64,000 nucleotides of DNA from [Borrelia] tanukii (GTDB lineage: Bacteria > Spirochaetota > Spirochaetia > Borreliales > Borreliaceae): contig NZ_CP124038.1 of NCBI RefSeq assembly GCF_030436345.1, positions 434,001 to 498,000 on the forward strand, read 5' to 3'. Numbering within the stretch: the stretch's first letter is position 1; each line of letters opens with the position of its first letter. The translations under genes were made by a program, and so were the position numbers. This document shows, piece after piece, positions 26,018 to 36,113 of this stretch. The notes under the pieces are model-generated. The model searched no databases. It worked only from the letters and a program-made list of their open reading frames with translations, and had not been told where the DNA came from.

Positions 26018-26173
26018 TTGAAAAGAACTTATCAGCCTAGTCGTGTTAAAAGAAATAGAAAATTTGGGTTTAGAGCTAGAATGAAGACTAAAGGTGGAAG
26101 ACTTATTCTTGCAAGACGAAGGGCAAAAGGAAGAATAAAATTAACTGTTTCTGATGAGAAAAAGAAATATTAG
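26018..26173 (+). CDS. rpmH: Ribosomal protein L34
   Basis: 51-residue L34 of the large subunit, very basic: [18 protein letters not shown], then [19 protein letters not shown], the family signature. It begins with TTG (26018) after GGAGGAG and is easy to miss because of that start. The end overlaps rnpA by 20 bases, as in many bacteria. It completes the rpmH-rnpA-yidC-jag gene order next to the origin. Confidence 0.96.
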   Translation: MKRTYQPSRVKRNRKFGFRARMKTKGGRLILARRRAKGRIKLTVSDEKKKY

Positions 26174-26489
26174 TCTAAAATCAAAAGTAGAAATTCAAAA
26201 AATTTTCAAAGAAGGCAATCTGATCAGATTTAGCAATCTTAATCTTAAAATGTTTTGTAAATCGAATCATTTGATCTATTCTAGACTTCTTGTTACCTTT
26301 TCTAAAGGTTTTAGAGGGGCTGTTAAAAGGAATCGCGTTAGAAGACTTTTTAAAGAAGCTTTTAGGAAAAGATTGGAATTGTCAGAAGGTAGAGCTGTAG
26401 ATATTATTTTTGTAATTTCTTATAACAGGTTAAATTTTACGTATTTTGGCATTGAATCTCTTATGAAAAGTTTAGTTTTAATGGTGTGA
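26154..26489 (+). CDS. rnpA: Ribonuclease P protein component
   Basis: 111-residue basic protein subunit of RNase P, which matures tRNA 5' ends together with the RNA subunit (not in this window). The RNR signature is [17 protein letters not shown] at about residues 55-71, with LLVTFSKGF before it. It starts inside rpmH, so translation of the two is probably coupled. Confidence 0.94.
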   Translation: MRKRNISLKSKVEIQKIFKEGNLIRFSNLNLKMFCKSNHLIYSRLLVTFSKGFRGAVKRNRVRRLFKEAFRKRLELSEGRAVDIIFVISYNRLNFTYFGIESLMKSLVLMV

Positions 26490-26498
26490 GGGGCATAA

Positions 26499-28133
26499 TT
26501 GAATCAAAGTAAAAGAATTTTAAGAACGGTTTATTTGTCTTTATTTTTAATAGGTCTTTTTATGCTTATTAATGATATTTTTTCCCCCCAAATGTTAAGT
26601 TTTAAGCCTTCTGATAAGGAAGTGCAGTTTGATTTAAACAAAAGTTTTGATGATAATGAAATGTTTTTAAGTAAAAGCAATAGCTTTAATTTGATTAATA
26701 AGTCTCAAGATATTGTTGTAGAAACAGGGATATATGTTGCTACTTTTTCAACATTTAGAGGGAATTTGGTTTCATTAAAGCTTAAAAATCATTTAAATTT
26801 GGAAAAAGATCCTACAGATTTGATTAATGTTGATTATAAAAATGAAACTTTTTTTGATGTTAGTTTTGACTATTTAGTAGAGGATTTGTTTTTGTATAAG
26901 AAAATAGATGATTTTAATCATGAATTTAAAGCTTATTTTAAAAATAACGGTAAAACTTATGAATATGTAAAGAGGTATACATTCTCTAAAAAAAATGAAT
27001 ACCTGATGAAATTTAAAGTTACTGTAAATGGCCTTGAGGATGATAACTTATTTGATATTGATTCTTATAAGATTATTTTTAGTTCTGAGATTGAAAGGTT
27101 GAGTGATAAAGCCAAGCTTCAATATAATAATTATTTATCTCAAATAATTTATTATGATAATAAGCTTAAGTATGGTAAAGATGGTCTAATGATTAACAAT
27201 CCTAGATGGATTGGTTCTAGTACTAAATATTTTGGAGTGTTAGTTTTTAAAGAAAATATGGAAGTTGAGTTTAAGAAGGAAAAAGAAATCCTCAAGTCGT
27301 TTATTGTCAATAATGTTGGAAATAAAAAAAATATTAGTGATGAGTTTTTTATTTATGCTGGACCTAAGGACAATAGATATCTAGACATTTTTGATAAGAA
27401 TGGTGACAATACCTTTGGCTTATCTGATATTGCTTTTGGAATGTCAGTGGAAAAGAGTTTGTGGCATTTAATTCAAGTTCCTATGCAAATGGTAATGCAA
27501 GTTTTTTATGATGTTATACCTAATTGGGGACTTTCAATTATTTTTTTGACAATTGTTGTTAGAATACTTATATTTCCTTTGACATTTAAAGGATTTAGAG
27601 CTACTGCAGAGCTTTCCAAGCTTCAACCTAAAATGAAAGAACTTCAAGCAAAGTTTAAACATGATCCCAAGAAATTGAATGAAGAGATGGGAAGGCTTTA
27701 TAAAGAAGAAGGAGTTAATCCTTTTGGAGGATGTTTTCCTGTAATCTTGCAGCTTCCTATATTTTTTGCTCTTTATTCACTTGTAAATAATTTATTTTTA
27801 TTAAGAGGGGCCAGTTTTATTCCAGGATGGATTGATGATTTATCTATTGGTGACAGTGTATATCATATTGGATACAAGCTTTATTTTGTTTCTTGGACTG
27901 ATATTAGAATTTTGCCTTTTATTATGATGTTTACTCAATTGGGATCTACAATTGTTAGTTCTAATGTTGATTTAAAAAATCTTGGAGCGCAGCAGAAATT
28001 TTTATATTTTGGAATGCCTATTATGTTTTTTTTCATACTTTACAATATGCCATCGGGGCTTTTAATATATTGGATTACAACAAATATTTTTACTATTTTG
28101 CAACAATACTATATAAGAATACATTTGTCTTAA
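26499..28133 (+). CDS. yidC: Membrane protein insertase YidC
   Basis: 544-residue inner-membrane insertase. A first membrane helix (about 8-26) precedes a large periplasmic domain (about 30-320). The conserved C-terminal core has five helices and includes [58 protein letters not shown] and the end [20 protein letters not shown]. The long periplasmic part marks the Gram-negative type. The start is TTG after GAGGGG. It inserts membrane proteins alone or with SecYEG, and sits next to jag in the usual order. Confidence 0.96.
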   Translation: MNQSKRILRTVYLSLFLIGLFMLINDIFSPQMLSFKPSDKEVQFDLNKSFDDNEMFLSKSNSFNLINKSQDIVVETGIYVATFSTFRGNLVSLKLKNHLNLEKDPTDLINVDYKNETFFDVSFDYLVEDLFLYKKIDDFNHEFKAYFKNNGKTYEYVKRYTFSKKNEYLMKFKVTVNGLEDDNLFDIDSYKIIFSSEIERLSDKAKLQYNNYLSQIIYYDNKLKYGKDGLMINNPRWIGSSTKYFGVLVFKENMEVEFKKEKEILKSFIVNNVGNKKNISDEFFIYAGPKDNRYLDIFDKNGDNTFGLSDIAFGMSVEKSLWHLIQVPMQMVMQVFYDVIPNWGLSIIFLTIVVRILIFPLTFKGFRATAELSKLQPKMKELQAKFKHDPKKLNEEMGRLYKEEGVNPFGGCFPVILQLPIFFALYSLVNNLFLLRGASFIPGWIDDLSIGDSVYHIGYKLYFVSWTDIRILPFIMMFTQLGSTIVSSNVDLKNLGAQQKFLYFGMPIMFFFILYNMPSGLLIYWITTNIFTILQQYYIRIHLS

Positions 28134-28145
28134 AGGGGGAATAAT

Positions 28146-28874
28146 ATGAGCTATGAATTTTACGGAAAAACCGAACAAGAAGCAATAAAGAAAGCAATGA
28201 GAGATCTGGAATTAAAAGAAGGTGAGTTTGATGTAGAAATTTTAGATAAAGAAAGGGTTGGATTTTTATTTAAGAAAGAAATGATTAAAATAAGGGTTTC
28301 TCCGCATGTAAAAGAAGTTAAAAAAGTCGGTTTTGAAATTAAAATTGGGGATGAAATTTGTGATAAAATTTTAGAATTTGTAAAAGAAATGCTAATCAAA
28401 ATGGGATATTCTGTAAATTTGACAATAGAGCCCAAAGAAGGAGGGCACATTAAGATCTCTATTGAGACAGATAGTCCAAATATTTTGATTGGACGAGAGG
28501 GTAAAAATTTAGATTCTCTACAGCTTTTGACAAATGTTTACGCTTCTAAGCTTATTGGTGAAACTGGCGCCTTTAGTAGAGTTATACTGGACATTGGAGA
28601 TTATAGAGAACGATTTAAATCTAGGTTTATTAATTTAGCAATAAATTCTTTTCATAAAGTCAAAAGAACCAGACGTTCTATTTTATTGCCATCAATGAAT
28701 CCTTTTGAAAGAAGAATTGTTCATACAACTTTAAATCGTTATAGTGATATCAAAACTGAAAGCGAGGGTGATGGAAATATAAAAAGGATAAGAGTGTCTT
28801 ATGTTAGAAATAATAGGTTTAGCAGCAATAATTCTCGCAGTTATCAAAAGAGAGATTTTGGTTTTAAAAAATAG
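28146..28874 (+). CDS. jag: RNA-binding protein Jag/KhpB
   Basis: 242-residue Jag (KhpB/EloR) protein. The Jag-N domain SYEFYGKTEQEAIKKA opens it. A KH domain in the middle has IGREGKNLDSLQLLTN, and an R3H domain has the MNPFERRIVHTTLNRYSDIKTESEG motif. It binds small and messenger RNAs and influences cell elongation in Firmicutes; the role in spirochaetes is not established. It follows yidC by 12 bases. The C-terminus is Arg/Ser/Asn-rich. Confidence 0.93.
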   Translation: MSYEFYGKTEQEAIKKAMRDLELKEGEFDVEILDKERVGFLFKKEMIKIRVSPHVKEVKKVGFEIKIGDEICDKILEFVKEMLIKMGYSVNLTIEPKEGGHIKISIETDSPNILIGREGKNLDSLQLLTNVYASKLIGETGAFSRVILDIGDYRERFKSRFINLAINSFHKVKRTRRSILLPSMNPFERRIVHTTLNRYSDIKTESEGDGNIKRIRVSYVRNNRFSSNNSRSYQKRDFGFKK

Positions 28875-28919
28875 ATTGATAGTGTTGATTTGTATTAAAT
28901 TTTAAAGAGGAATGATGAT

Positions 28920-29987
28920 ATGAAGATTTTTTTAACCGGAATTGCGGGGTTTATTGGATTTCATGTAGCTAAAAAGCTTGCAGAAAAAGGGCATGAAGTT
29001 TTAGGTGTAGATGTATTAAATGATTATTATGAACTCAAATTTAAGCATGAAAGATTAGAGGCTTTAGGTTTTTGTTCTAAGGATGTCAAAACCCATGAGA
29101 TTATTAAGAGTAAAAAATATGATAACTTATCTTTTGCATATCTTGATATACTAAATAAAGATAAACTGCTTGAACTTTTTAAAGAGTATAAATTTACACA
29201 TGTTTGTCATTTGGCTGCTCAGGCGGGTATTAGAGATAGCCTTGAAAATCCTGATAGCTATGTTTCAATAAATATTGTTGGGTTTTTTAATGTTTTAGAT
29301 GTATGTAGAATTTATAAAGAAAACATAAAACATTTTGTTTATGCTTCGACGTCATCAGTTTATGGTATAAATGAGAATATTCCGTCTAATGAAGATTCTA
29401 TTACGGATCACCCTTTAAATTTATATGCAGCTAGTAAAAAATCTAACGAAATGATAGCGCATGCTTATAGTGCGTCTTTTAATATTCCCACAACAGGACT
29501 TAGATTTTTTACAGTTTATGGAACCTATGGAAGACCCGATATGGCTTTATATTTATTTGCAGATGGAATTAAAAATGGCAAATCCATTAATATTTTTAAC
29601 AATGGTAATATGGCTAGAGATTTTACATATGTTAGCGATATTGCAAATGGTGTTTATAAAGTGTTAAAAAATCCAGCTAAGAGTGATTGTAATTTTGATG
29701 TTAAGAATCCAAATTCGTCAACATCTTCTTTCCCTTACAGAATATATAATATAGGAACTGGACATGCAACTAAATTGTTAGATTTTATTAAAGAGCTTGA
29801 AGCGAATTTTGATAAAAAGGCTTTAAAAAATTATATGCCTATGCAAAAAGCAGATGTTGTGGAAAGTTGTTGTGACATTTTAAAGCTTAAAAATGATGTT
29901 GGGTATGAAGCCAAAATTTCTATTAAAGAGGGAATAAAAGAGTTTTCAGAGTGGTATAAAATGCTAGAGTCTACTGAGAATGTTTAA
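28920..29987 (+). CDS. Nucleotide-sugar epimerase (SDR, UDP-glucuronate 4-epimerase-like)
   Basis: 355-residue extended short-chain dehydrogenase. The NAD site GIAGFIG is at residues 7-13, followed by LAAQAGIRDSLENPDSY. The catalytic triad lies in YASTSSVYG and LYAASKKSNE (Tyr-x3-Lys), and FFTVYGTYGRPDMA is typical of UDP-glucuronate/UDP-galactose 4-epimerases. It would interconvert sugar nucleotides, perhaps supplying the glycolipid galactosyltransferase at 39549-40697. The exact substrate is not fixed by sequence. An SSSFPYRIYN insert appears before the NIGTGHATKL segment. Confidence 0.88.
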   Translation: MKIFLTGIAGFIGFHVAKKLAEKGHEVLGVDVLNDYYELKFKHERLEALGFCSKDVKTHEIIKSKKYDNLSFAYLDILNKDKLLELFKEYKFTHVCHLAAQAGIRDSLENPDSYVSINIVGFFNVLDVCRIYKENIKHFVYASTSSVYGINENIPSNEDSITDHPLNLYAASKKSNEMIAHAYSASFNIPTTGLRFFTVYGTYGRPDMALYLFADGIKNGKSINIFNNGNMARDFTYVSDIANGVYKVLKNPAKSDCNFDVKNPNSSTSSFPYRIYNIGTGHATKLLDFIKELEANFDKKALKNYMPMQKADVVESCCDILKLKNDVGYEAKISIKEGIKEFSEWYKMLESTENV

Positions 29988-30144
29988 TTTTAAACTTTTT
30001 TATGCAGAATGGTAGATTTTTAATAAATTTTATACTCGCTTTTGGTTTAATAATTATTTATTTAAATTCAATTCTACTTCTTAGGTGTATAATTTATTAT
30101 AGGCATTTGATAAAAGAAAAAATAAGATAGAAAGGAGCATATAA

Positions 30145-31224
30145 ATGGGTGTTTTAGACAAGATTAAACCAGGTGTAGTTTATGGAAAAGAGCTACATTC
30201 TTTATATGAAATATGTAAAAAGGAAGGATTTGCTATTCCTTCTATTAATTGTATAGGAACAAATTCTATTAATGCAGTTTTGGAGGCAGCAAAAGAAATC
30301 AATTCTCCTATTATGATACAATTTTCCAATAGTGGTTCTGCTTTTATTTGCGGTAAAGGGTTGAAGATGGAAAAACCACAAGGAGTTTCAATAGTTGGAG
30401 CTATTTCTGGCGCTATGCATGTTCATTTGATGGCAGAGCATTATGGCGTTCCTGTTGTTCTTCACACAGATCATTGTGCTAAAAATTTGCTTCCTTGGGT
30501 TGAGGGGCTTTTGGAGTATGGTGAGAAATACTATAGTCAGCACAAAAAGCCATTATTTTCTTCGCATATGTTAGATTTGTCAGAAGAACCTATTAAAGAA
30601 AATATTGAAATTTCTAAAAAATTCTTAGAAAGAATGGCAAAGATTGAAATGTTTTTAGAAATAGAGCTTGGAATTACGGGTGGTGAAGAAGATGGAGTTG
30701 ACAATTCGGATAGGGCTCTGCATGAACTATTTTCGACTCCTGAGGATATTTATTATGGATATTCAGAACTTTTAAAGATTAGTCCAAATTTTCAAATTGC
30801 AGCAGCTTTTGGAAATGTTCATGGAGTGTATAAACCGGGGAATGTTAAGCTTACTCCAAGAGTGTTAAAAGATGGCCAAGATTATGTCATATCAAAAACA
30901 GGAACAAATATTGCTAAACCAGTTTCTTATGTTTTTCATGGAGGATCTGGATCTACAATTGATGAGATTAATGAGGCACTTTCTTATGGGGTTGTAAAGA
31001 TGAATATTGATACAGATACACAGTGGGCTGCCTGGGAGGGTGTTTTAAATTATTATAAAAAAAATGAAAATCGCTTGCAAGGTCAATTAGGAGATGGTAA
31101 GGACGCTGATATTCCAAATAAGAAATTTTATGATCCAAGGGTTTGGTTAAGAGAAGCTGAAGTTTCTATGAAAGACCGCGTGAAGATTGCATGCAAAAAT
31201 CTTAATAATATTAATAGGAATTAA
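30145..31224 (+). CDS. fba: Class II fructose-bisphosphate aldolase
   Basis: 359-residue zinc-dependent class II aldolase of glycolysis, cleaving fructose 1,6-bisphosphate to two triose phosphates. Borrelia lives on glycolysis, so this is a core enzyme. Zinc and active-site motifs are VVLHTDHCAKNLLPW, SSHMLDLSEEP, EIELGITGGEEDGVDN, NVHGVYKPGNVKL, FHGGSGS and KMNIDTDTQWA. Length matches the E. coli FbaA type. Ribosome site AAAGGAG. A good terminator follows at 31252. Confidence 0.96.
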   Translation: MGVLDKIKPGVVYGKELHSLYEICKKEGFAIPSINCIGTNSINAVLEAAKEINSPIMIQFSNSGSAFICGKGLKMEKPQGVSIVGAISGAMHVHLMAEHYGVPVVLHTDHCAKNLLPWVEGLLEYGEKYYSQHKKPLFSSHMLDLSEEPIKENIEISKKFLERMAKIEMFLEIELGITGGEEDGVDNSDRALHELFSTPEDIYYGYSELLKISPNFQIAAAFGNVHGVYKPGNVKLTPRVLKDGQDYVISKTGTNIAKPVSYVFHGGSGSTIDEINEALSYGVVKMNIDTDTQWAAWEGVLNYYKKNENRLQGQLGDGKDADIPNKKFYDPRVWLREAEVSMKDRVKIACKNLNNINRN

Positions 31225-31251
31225 ATAAAAATTCACTAATTTTTATTTGTA

Positions 31252-31275
31252 AGCTGCTTTTTGAGCGGCTTTTTT
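31252..31275 (+). terminator. fba terminator
   Basis: AGCTGCT (31252-31258), a five-base loop and AGCGGCT (31264-31270) form a 7-pair stem with one G-U, followed by a T-run. It lies 28 bases after the fba stop. Confidence 0.8.
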
Positions 31276-31659
31276 ATTATTTTATTAATTTTAGATATTG
31301 AATAAAAATTATTGGGTATTAGGTATATTTTTTCTATTATTTATTTAGTCATCTTTTTTGTTATTTTTGATTATTTTTTAAGAACTTAAATAAAAATAAA
31401 TTTATTTTTAGAATGATTGTTAAATATTGTGTTTATGGAGTTGTTATTCTTGAAGAATACAATTAATATTGTTGCTAAATTTTAAACAACATTTTATTTT
31501 GGATTTACTTTGTGTGTTTTTATAGTTTTTTATTGTTTGTAAAAAATAAACTTGAGCTTTGAGATTAAATTTCTTGAAAAATAGTGGTCTACTGGAAGAT
31601 TCTCAGGAATATAGATAACTGATTTTTATAATTTTAAAGGTGTGGTTAAGCTTATGAAT
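31276..31659. other. Noncoding spacer between fba and aspS
   Basis: About 380 T-rich bases between convergent genes, downstream of the fba terminator. No reading frame, RNA or repeat could be supported. Confidence 0.5.
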
Positions 31660-33420
31660 TTAAGTGTCATCAGCAACAATATTGATTCCCAGTTCTTTGA
31701 GTTGTTCATTTGAAATTTTAGAGGGGGAGTTGTCAAGAGGGCTTGCTGCAAAAGAATTCTTGGGGAATAGTATTACATCTTTTATTGAAGTTGATTTTGT
31801 CATTAGCATTATTAGCCTATCAATACCAATTGCAATGCCACCATGATTAGGAGCCCCATATTCTAATGCTTTTAGAAAAAATCCAAATCTATCTTCTGAT
31901 TTTTCCTTTTGAAATCCTATTATGTTAAAGATTCTTTGTTGAAGTTCTTTATCATGTATTCTAATTGAACCTGAACCAAGCTCTACACCATTTAAAACAA
32001 GATCATAAATTTCGCCTATGGTTTTGTTTGGATTTTTTTCTAAATTGGCAATATATCGCTTTTTGGGAAGCGAGAACATGTGGTGAGCTGGTGTATAGGT
32101 CTTTGTATCTTCGTCATATTCAAATAGTGGAAAGTCGTAGACCCATAGAAATTCAAATTTATTTTCATCTATTAGTCCAAGATCGTTTGCAATTTTTATT
32201 CTAATTTGCCCCATAGCTTTGCAAGCAGTTTCCCATTTATTATTAGCTGTAAAGAAAATTATGTCATTATTTTCTAGAGAATAGGCTTTTATTAATTGCT
32301 GTTCTTCTGTTTTTAAAAATTTTGCAATTCCTCCAGAAAATTTATTGTTTTCGATTTTTGTAAAATAAAACCCTTGTGTTTTGTAAAGCTTTGCAACTTC
32401 TTCTAAATTATTTATTTTTGCTCTTGAAAACTTATCAGCTTGATCTTTTACTATTAAAATTTTAATTGAGCCTTTGTTTTTTAGAGTATCTTTGAATACA
32501 TTGAATTCTGAATTTTTAAGATTGCGACTTATATCTTGTAATGTAAGTTCAAATCTAGTATCTGGTTTATCGCTTCCATATTTGTCCATTGCTTGTTTGT
32601 ATGTTATTTTTTTGAATTTTTTAGGTAAGTTAATATTAAGGCAATTTTTAAATATTGAAAAAAGCATGCTTTCCATTAATTTAAAAATATTTTCTTTTTT
32701 CACAAAGCTCATTTCAAGATCTAGTTGTGTGAACTCCGGTTGCCTATCTCCTCTTGAATCTTCGTCTCTATAACAACGGGCTATTTGGAAGTATTTGTCA
32801 AATCCCGCTATCATTATAAGCTGTTTATAAAGTTGTGGAGATTGGGGTAAAGCATAAAAAGATCCTTTGTGGATCCTTGATGGTATTACAAAGTCTCTTG
32901 CGCCTTCTGGTGTTGATTTTACAAAAGTTGGAGTTTCTAGTTCTAAAAATTTTCTTTTTACTAAAAAATTTCTAATAAGATGAGTTGCCTGGCATCTTAA
33001 AATGATCTTATTTTTCAATGAATCTCTTCTTAAATCTAAGTATCTATATTCAAGTTTTGAGTTTTCATTTGCATTATTGTCATCTTCTATCATGAACGGT
33101 AATTCATTACATTTTGAGATAATTTCAATGTTTTTTGCCAATATTTCAAAATGTCCTGTTTTCATATTTATGTTTATCATATTGGAAGGTCTTTTAATCA
33201 ATATTCCTTGAATTTTAATGCAATATTCAAGTTTTATTTTTTCTGCGATTTTTAAAAGGTGTTCTTCGGCTATTAGAACTTGAGCTTTTTCATATCTGTC
33301 TCTTATGTTTAGAAAGGTAAATTTTCCGTGATGTCTAATTTTTTTTACCCAAGCATTTATTTCAACTTTTTTGTTTATTAATTTTTCATTCAACTCATTA
33401 CATTTGATAACTTTAAACAT
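31660..33420 (-). CDS. aspS: Aspartyl-tRNA synthetase
   Basis: 586-residue class II synthetase of the bacterial type. An N-terminal OB-fold for the anticodon has [20 protein letters not shown]. Motif 2 is [20 protein letters not shown], a GAD insert follows, then [13 protein letters not shown] and motif 3 [14 protein letters not shown]. It charges tRNA-Asp; whether it also charges tRNA-Asn cannot be told here. It is the last gene of the ChrA-rpoN-antiporter series, 3 bases after the antiporter gene, and probably co-transcribed. Confidence 0.96.
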   Translation of the reverse strand: MFKVIKCNELNEKLINKKVEINAWVKKIRHHGKFTFLNIRDRYEKAQVLIAEEHLLKIAEKIKLEYCIKIQGILIKRPSNMININMKTGHFEILAKNIEIISKCNELPFMIEDDNNANENSKLEYRYLDLRRDSLKNKIILRCQATHLIRNFLVKRKFLELETPTFVKSTPEGARDFVIPSRIHKGSFYALPQSPQLYKQLIMIAGFDKYFQIARCYRDEDSRGDRQPEFTQLDLEMSFVKKENIFKLMESMLFSIFKNCLNINLPKKFKKITYKQAMDKYGSDKPDTRFELTLQDISRNLKNSEFNVFKDTLKNKGSIKILIVKDQADKFSRAKINNLEEVAKLYKTQGFYFTKIENNKFSGGIAKFLKTEEQQLIKAYSLENNDIIFFTANNKWETACKAMGQIRIKIANDLGLIDENKFEFLWVYDFPLFEYDEDTKTYTPAHHMFSLPKKRYIANLEKNPNKTIGEIYDLVLNGVELGSGSIRIHDKELQQRIFNIIGFQKEKSEDRFGFFLKALEYGAPNHGGIAIGIDRLIMLMTKSTSIKDVILFPKNSFAASPLDNSPSKISNEQLKELGINIVADDT

Positions 33421-33423
33421 AAT

Positions 33424-35529
33424 TTAGCTCACTATTATATTATAAATTTCTTTGTCTGTTTTTGCATTTAAAATTTCTTTTTTGTACAGATCAACTTTGC
33501 CCACAACAGATGCTAAAATTCTAGGGTAGCTAACATAATCTTTTGCTGGGCACAATATTAATATGAAAACATGGCTTAAATTCTTGTCAAGAGCATTGAA
33601 GTCGATCCCTTCATGGCTAATTCCTATTGCAATATGTATTTTTGAGATTAAATCTGTTTTTAAATGAGGAATAGCAAAACCTTCTTTTAGTGCAGTAGTA
33701 ATTAATTTTTCTCTTTCCATTAAATCTTGAAATATTCTTTCTTTGTCAATTTCAATGTTTATTACGCTTAAGAGTTCTCTTAGTACATCAGCTTTGTTGT
33801 TTGCTTTTAATTCTAGAATAATGTTTTCCTTTTTTAGTCTTTTATTTAGGTTGATATTACTAAGGATTTTATCATAATTTATTGAGTAATCTAGTTTTTT
33901 TGCTCTTAAAGAGACTGTTTCAACTTCTTTGGTTATTTTTTCTAGGTTTAAGATTGTTTCTCTAAAAAGATCTTGTATTATGATTAGGTGATTATTTGGG
34001 CATTCAAATGTGATTTTGCTACCTTCTCGCTTTATTGAGAATGATATATTGTTTTTTCTTGCATTAATATATTGTGAAGAATCATTTTTAATTTGTTGCG
34101 TGAAAAATCCTTCTTTTCTTAACTCATTTTTTAAGTCCCATATAAGAATTTTGGCCAAATTGTCATATTCAAATGATACGCATATATGTGTATTTTGATC
34201 TATTGCTAGTTCTTTTTTAAGTCCGCTTTTGTTTATTTTGAATAAAAAGTTTATTATGGGTGTTGCAATGATTGTTGGCAAAAATACCATTATTATTATG
34301 ATTCCAAATATTTTTTGGCTAATAAATCCTGAAGATAATGCTACATTTGCCATAATCAGTGAGACTTCTCCTCTTGGGACCATTCCAGTTGCAATTTTTA
34401 AGGCTCCAAGTTTATTAAATCCTAAAAAGAGTGCTGGAATAAAGCAAAATGTACTTTTAGTAATTATTGCTATCGCACTAATTGCTGATCCTAAAATAAG
34501 AACTTCTTTTGAGAGTATTTCATTAATATCTGACATAAGTCCAATTGATGTAAAAAAGATTGGAATAAAAAATCTTTCAAAGATTGTTAGTTTATCTTGA
34601 ATTACATATACAATGTCTGTTTTTGACATGGCAAGTCCAAATACGTAAGCTCCAACCACAAAAGACATTCCTAGATTTTGGAAGATGCTTGCAATAGTAA
34701 AGGTTAGAGAAAGTGTTATTACGGTTGCTAAGGTGACACTGTTTAATTTTTTCAACAGCCTTGAGAGTGTTTCTGATACATATATTAAGGAAAAAGTTAA
34801 GCATAGCCAAATTACTATGTTTTGAATTATGCTTTTAAGAGAGCTTGCTATATCAAGATCCGATATAGATCTTGATATAGTTATTACACTTGTAAGCATG
34901 AGCATTGAAAGTACATCATCAATAATTGAAGTTGATATTATTGTCACTCCTTCTGAAGTACTCATTTTTTTCTTTGCTGAGAGTATACTTGCTGCGATTC
35001 CTGCTGATGTTGGAGTTCCAATTATTCCAATAAAAAGCGAGGTTGGACTTATTAAAGGAACATTAAAAATTATGCTGGCCATTAGTACAAAGCTTGTAAA
35101 GGTGCCAACAACTTCTGTTATTCCAATAATTCCTCCGCGCGGCAAAAATTTGATAAACAATTTTAAGTCAGTTTCAAGTCCTGCTGTGAAAAGCAGTATT
35201 ATTGAAGCTATGGTAGAGATTGCAAATATTTTTTCATTTATTAAATAATTTTCTCCAATTTGAGTTATCCCTAATGGGAATAATAAAGGTATTTTAATTT
35301 TTCCAAAGGCATTAGGACTTAGAATTATTCCTGCTGTTATTTGTCCTATTACTTTTGGAATCCCTATTTGCGCTACTAGATTACCTAGCGAAATAGATGA
35401 GATTACAATAATTGCCAGACTCATGACAAAAGATGACATATTTGCTTCAATGTCATAATTTGTTGAGTATGAAAATAGAAGATTAGGTAAATTCAGTAAC
35501 ACTATTATGTAAAAATTTTTTTTGTTCAT
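33424..35529 (-). CDS. CPA2-type cation/proton antiporter fused to a PTS EIIA (Ntr-like) domain
   Basis: 701-residue inner-membrane protein. Residues about 30-425 hold some 12 hydrophobic segments of the Na+(K+)/H+ exchanger family, with IGQITAGIILSPNAFG, GLETDLKLF and GTPTSAGIAASIL. A soluble linker follows (about 440-550). The C-terminal 145 residues form a PTS EIIA type-2 domain close to EIIA-Ntr, with REKLITTALKEGFAIPH; His622 is the expected phosphorylation site. It overlaps the HPr-like gene by 4 bases. Phosphorylation through HPr could gate ion exchange. Ion specificity is not readable. Confidence 0.88.
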   Translation of the reverse strand: MNKKNFYIIVLLNLPNLLFSYSTNYDIEANMSSFVMSLAIIVISSISLGNLVAQIGIPKVIGQITAGIILSPNAFGKIKIPLLFPLGITQIGENYLINEKIFAISTIASIILLFTAGLETDLKLFIKFLPRGGIIGITEVVGTFTSFVLMASIIFNVPLISPTSLFIGIIGTPTSAGIAASILSAKKKMSTSEGVTIISTSIIDDVLSMLMLTSVITISRSISDLDIASSLKSIIQNIVIWLCLTFSLIYVSETLSRLLKKLNSVTLATVITLSLTFTIASIFQNLGMSFVVGAYVFGLAMSKTDIVYVIQDKLTIFERFFIPIFFTSIGLMSDINEILSKEVLILGSAISAIAIITKSTFCFIPALFLGFNKLGALKIATGMVPRGEVSLIMANVALSSGFISQKIFGIIIIMVFLPTIIATPIINFLFKINKSGLKKELAIDQNTHICVSFEYDNLAKILIWDLKNELRKEGFFTQQIKNDSSQYINARKNNISFSIKREGSKITFECPNNHLIIIQDLFRETILNLEKITKEVETVSLRAKKLDYSINYDKILSNINLNKRLKKENIILELKANNKADVLRELLSVINIEIDKERIFQDLMEREKLITTALKEGFAIPHLKTDLISKIHIAIGISHEGIDFNALDKNLSHVFILILCPAKDYVSYPRILASVVGKVDLYKKEILNAKTDKEIYNIIVS

Positions 35530-35807
35530 TTTCCAAGCTCTTTTGAAAAATTATATTTTAGTAAGTTTAACAAATTTTTAATTACCGTTTTTTCTTTTTT
35601 CCCAATGACTGTTATTTTTGCTTTTTCTTTGTGTATTATGCCTAATATAATAATTTCGATTATAGATTTTGCGTAAGATTTTCTGCCATCTTTTGTTGTT
35701 ATTTTTATATAGCACGAAGAGTGTTTATTTGCGAATTCAGCAATAATGTTTGCCGATCTTGAATGTGTTTCATCTTTATTTATTATTTCAATTTCTACTT
35801 CTTGCAT
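35526..35807 (-). CDS. ptsH: HPr-like phosphocarrier (NPr-type position)
   Basis: 93-residue HPr-fold protein. His15 stands where the phosphorylated His of HPr lies, but the usual GLHARPA is changed to ETHSRSA. KSIIEIIILG resembles the KSIMGVMMLG segment with a Ser near position 48. It lies between hpf and the EIIA-bearing antiporter, the place that NPr and PtsN share in proteobacterial rpoN operons. The likely role is phosphate transfer to the antiporter's EIIA domain. The symbol is by family; it may not be the cell's main sugar-PTS HPr. Confidence 0.78.
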   Translation of the reverse strand: MQEVEIEIINKDETHSRSANIIAEFANKHSSCYIKITTKDGRKSYAKSIIEIIILGIIHKEKAKITVIGKKEKTVIKNLLNLLKYNFSKELGK

Positions 35808-35819
35808 TTTTTATTTATC

Positions 35820-36113
35820 TTATTTGTTGTTTTTCTTCTCTTTTTCTTTAGTTGCTGTTTTGTAAAGTTTTTCTATTGAGCTATCAATAAGATTAAGAAG
35901 TATTTTTCCATCTTCTTTTATGTGTATTATTTTCCCCCAATTAAAGTGAGCATGTGCGTCGAATTCGAAAAGTTCACGTTCTTTTTTGATTGTAATTTTT
36001 AAATTTTCTACATGTTTTTTGATATGAGTATCAAATTTTTCTAGCTTTTTGAGAATAAAGATTTTTTCATTCTCATTTAAGTTAAAATTAACTGCTTGAA
36101 TTTTAGGTTCCAT
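35820..36113 (-). CDS. hpf: Ribosome hibernation promoting factor (short HPF)
   Basis: 97-residue protein of the short HPF/YfiA family, which binds the 30S decoding region and silences ribosomes in slow growth. Sequence marks are the predicted beta-alpha-beta fold with KKLEKFDTHIKK, LKITIKKER and FEFDAHAHFNWG. The C-terminal tail is Lys-rich and lacks the long-form dimerisation domain. The start overlaps the end of rpoN by 11 bases, as in the conserved rpoN-hpf pair. Confidence 0.85.
   Translation of the reverse strand: MEPKIQAVNFNLNENEKIFILKKLEKFDTHIKKHVENLKITIKKERELFEFDAHAHFNWGKIIHIKEDGKILLNLIDSSIEKLYKTATKEKEKKNNK

Noticed and set aside
34829-35248. 139-codon plus-strand frame
   Set aside because: Antisense of the antiporter's membrane helices; hydrophobic shadows are common there.
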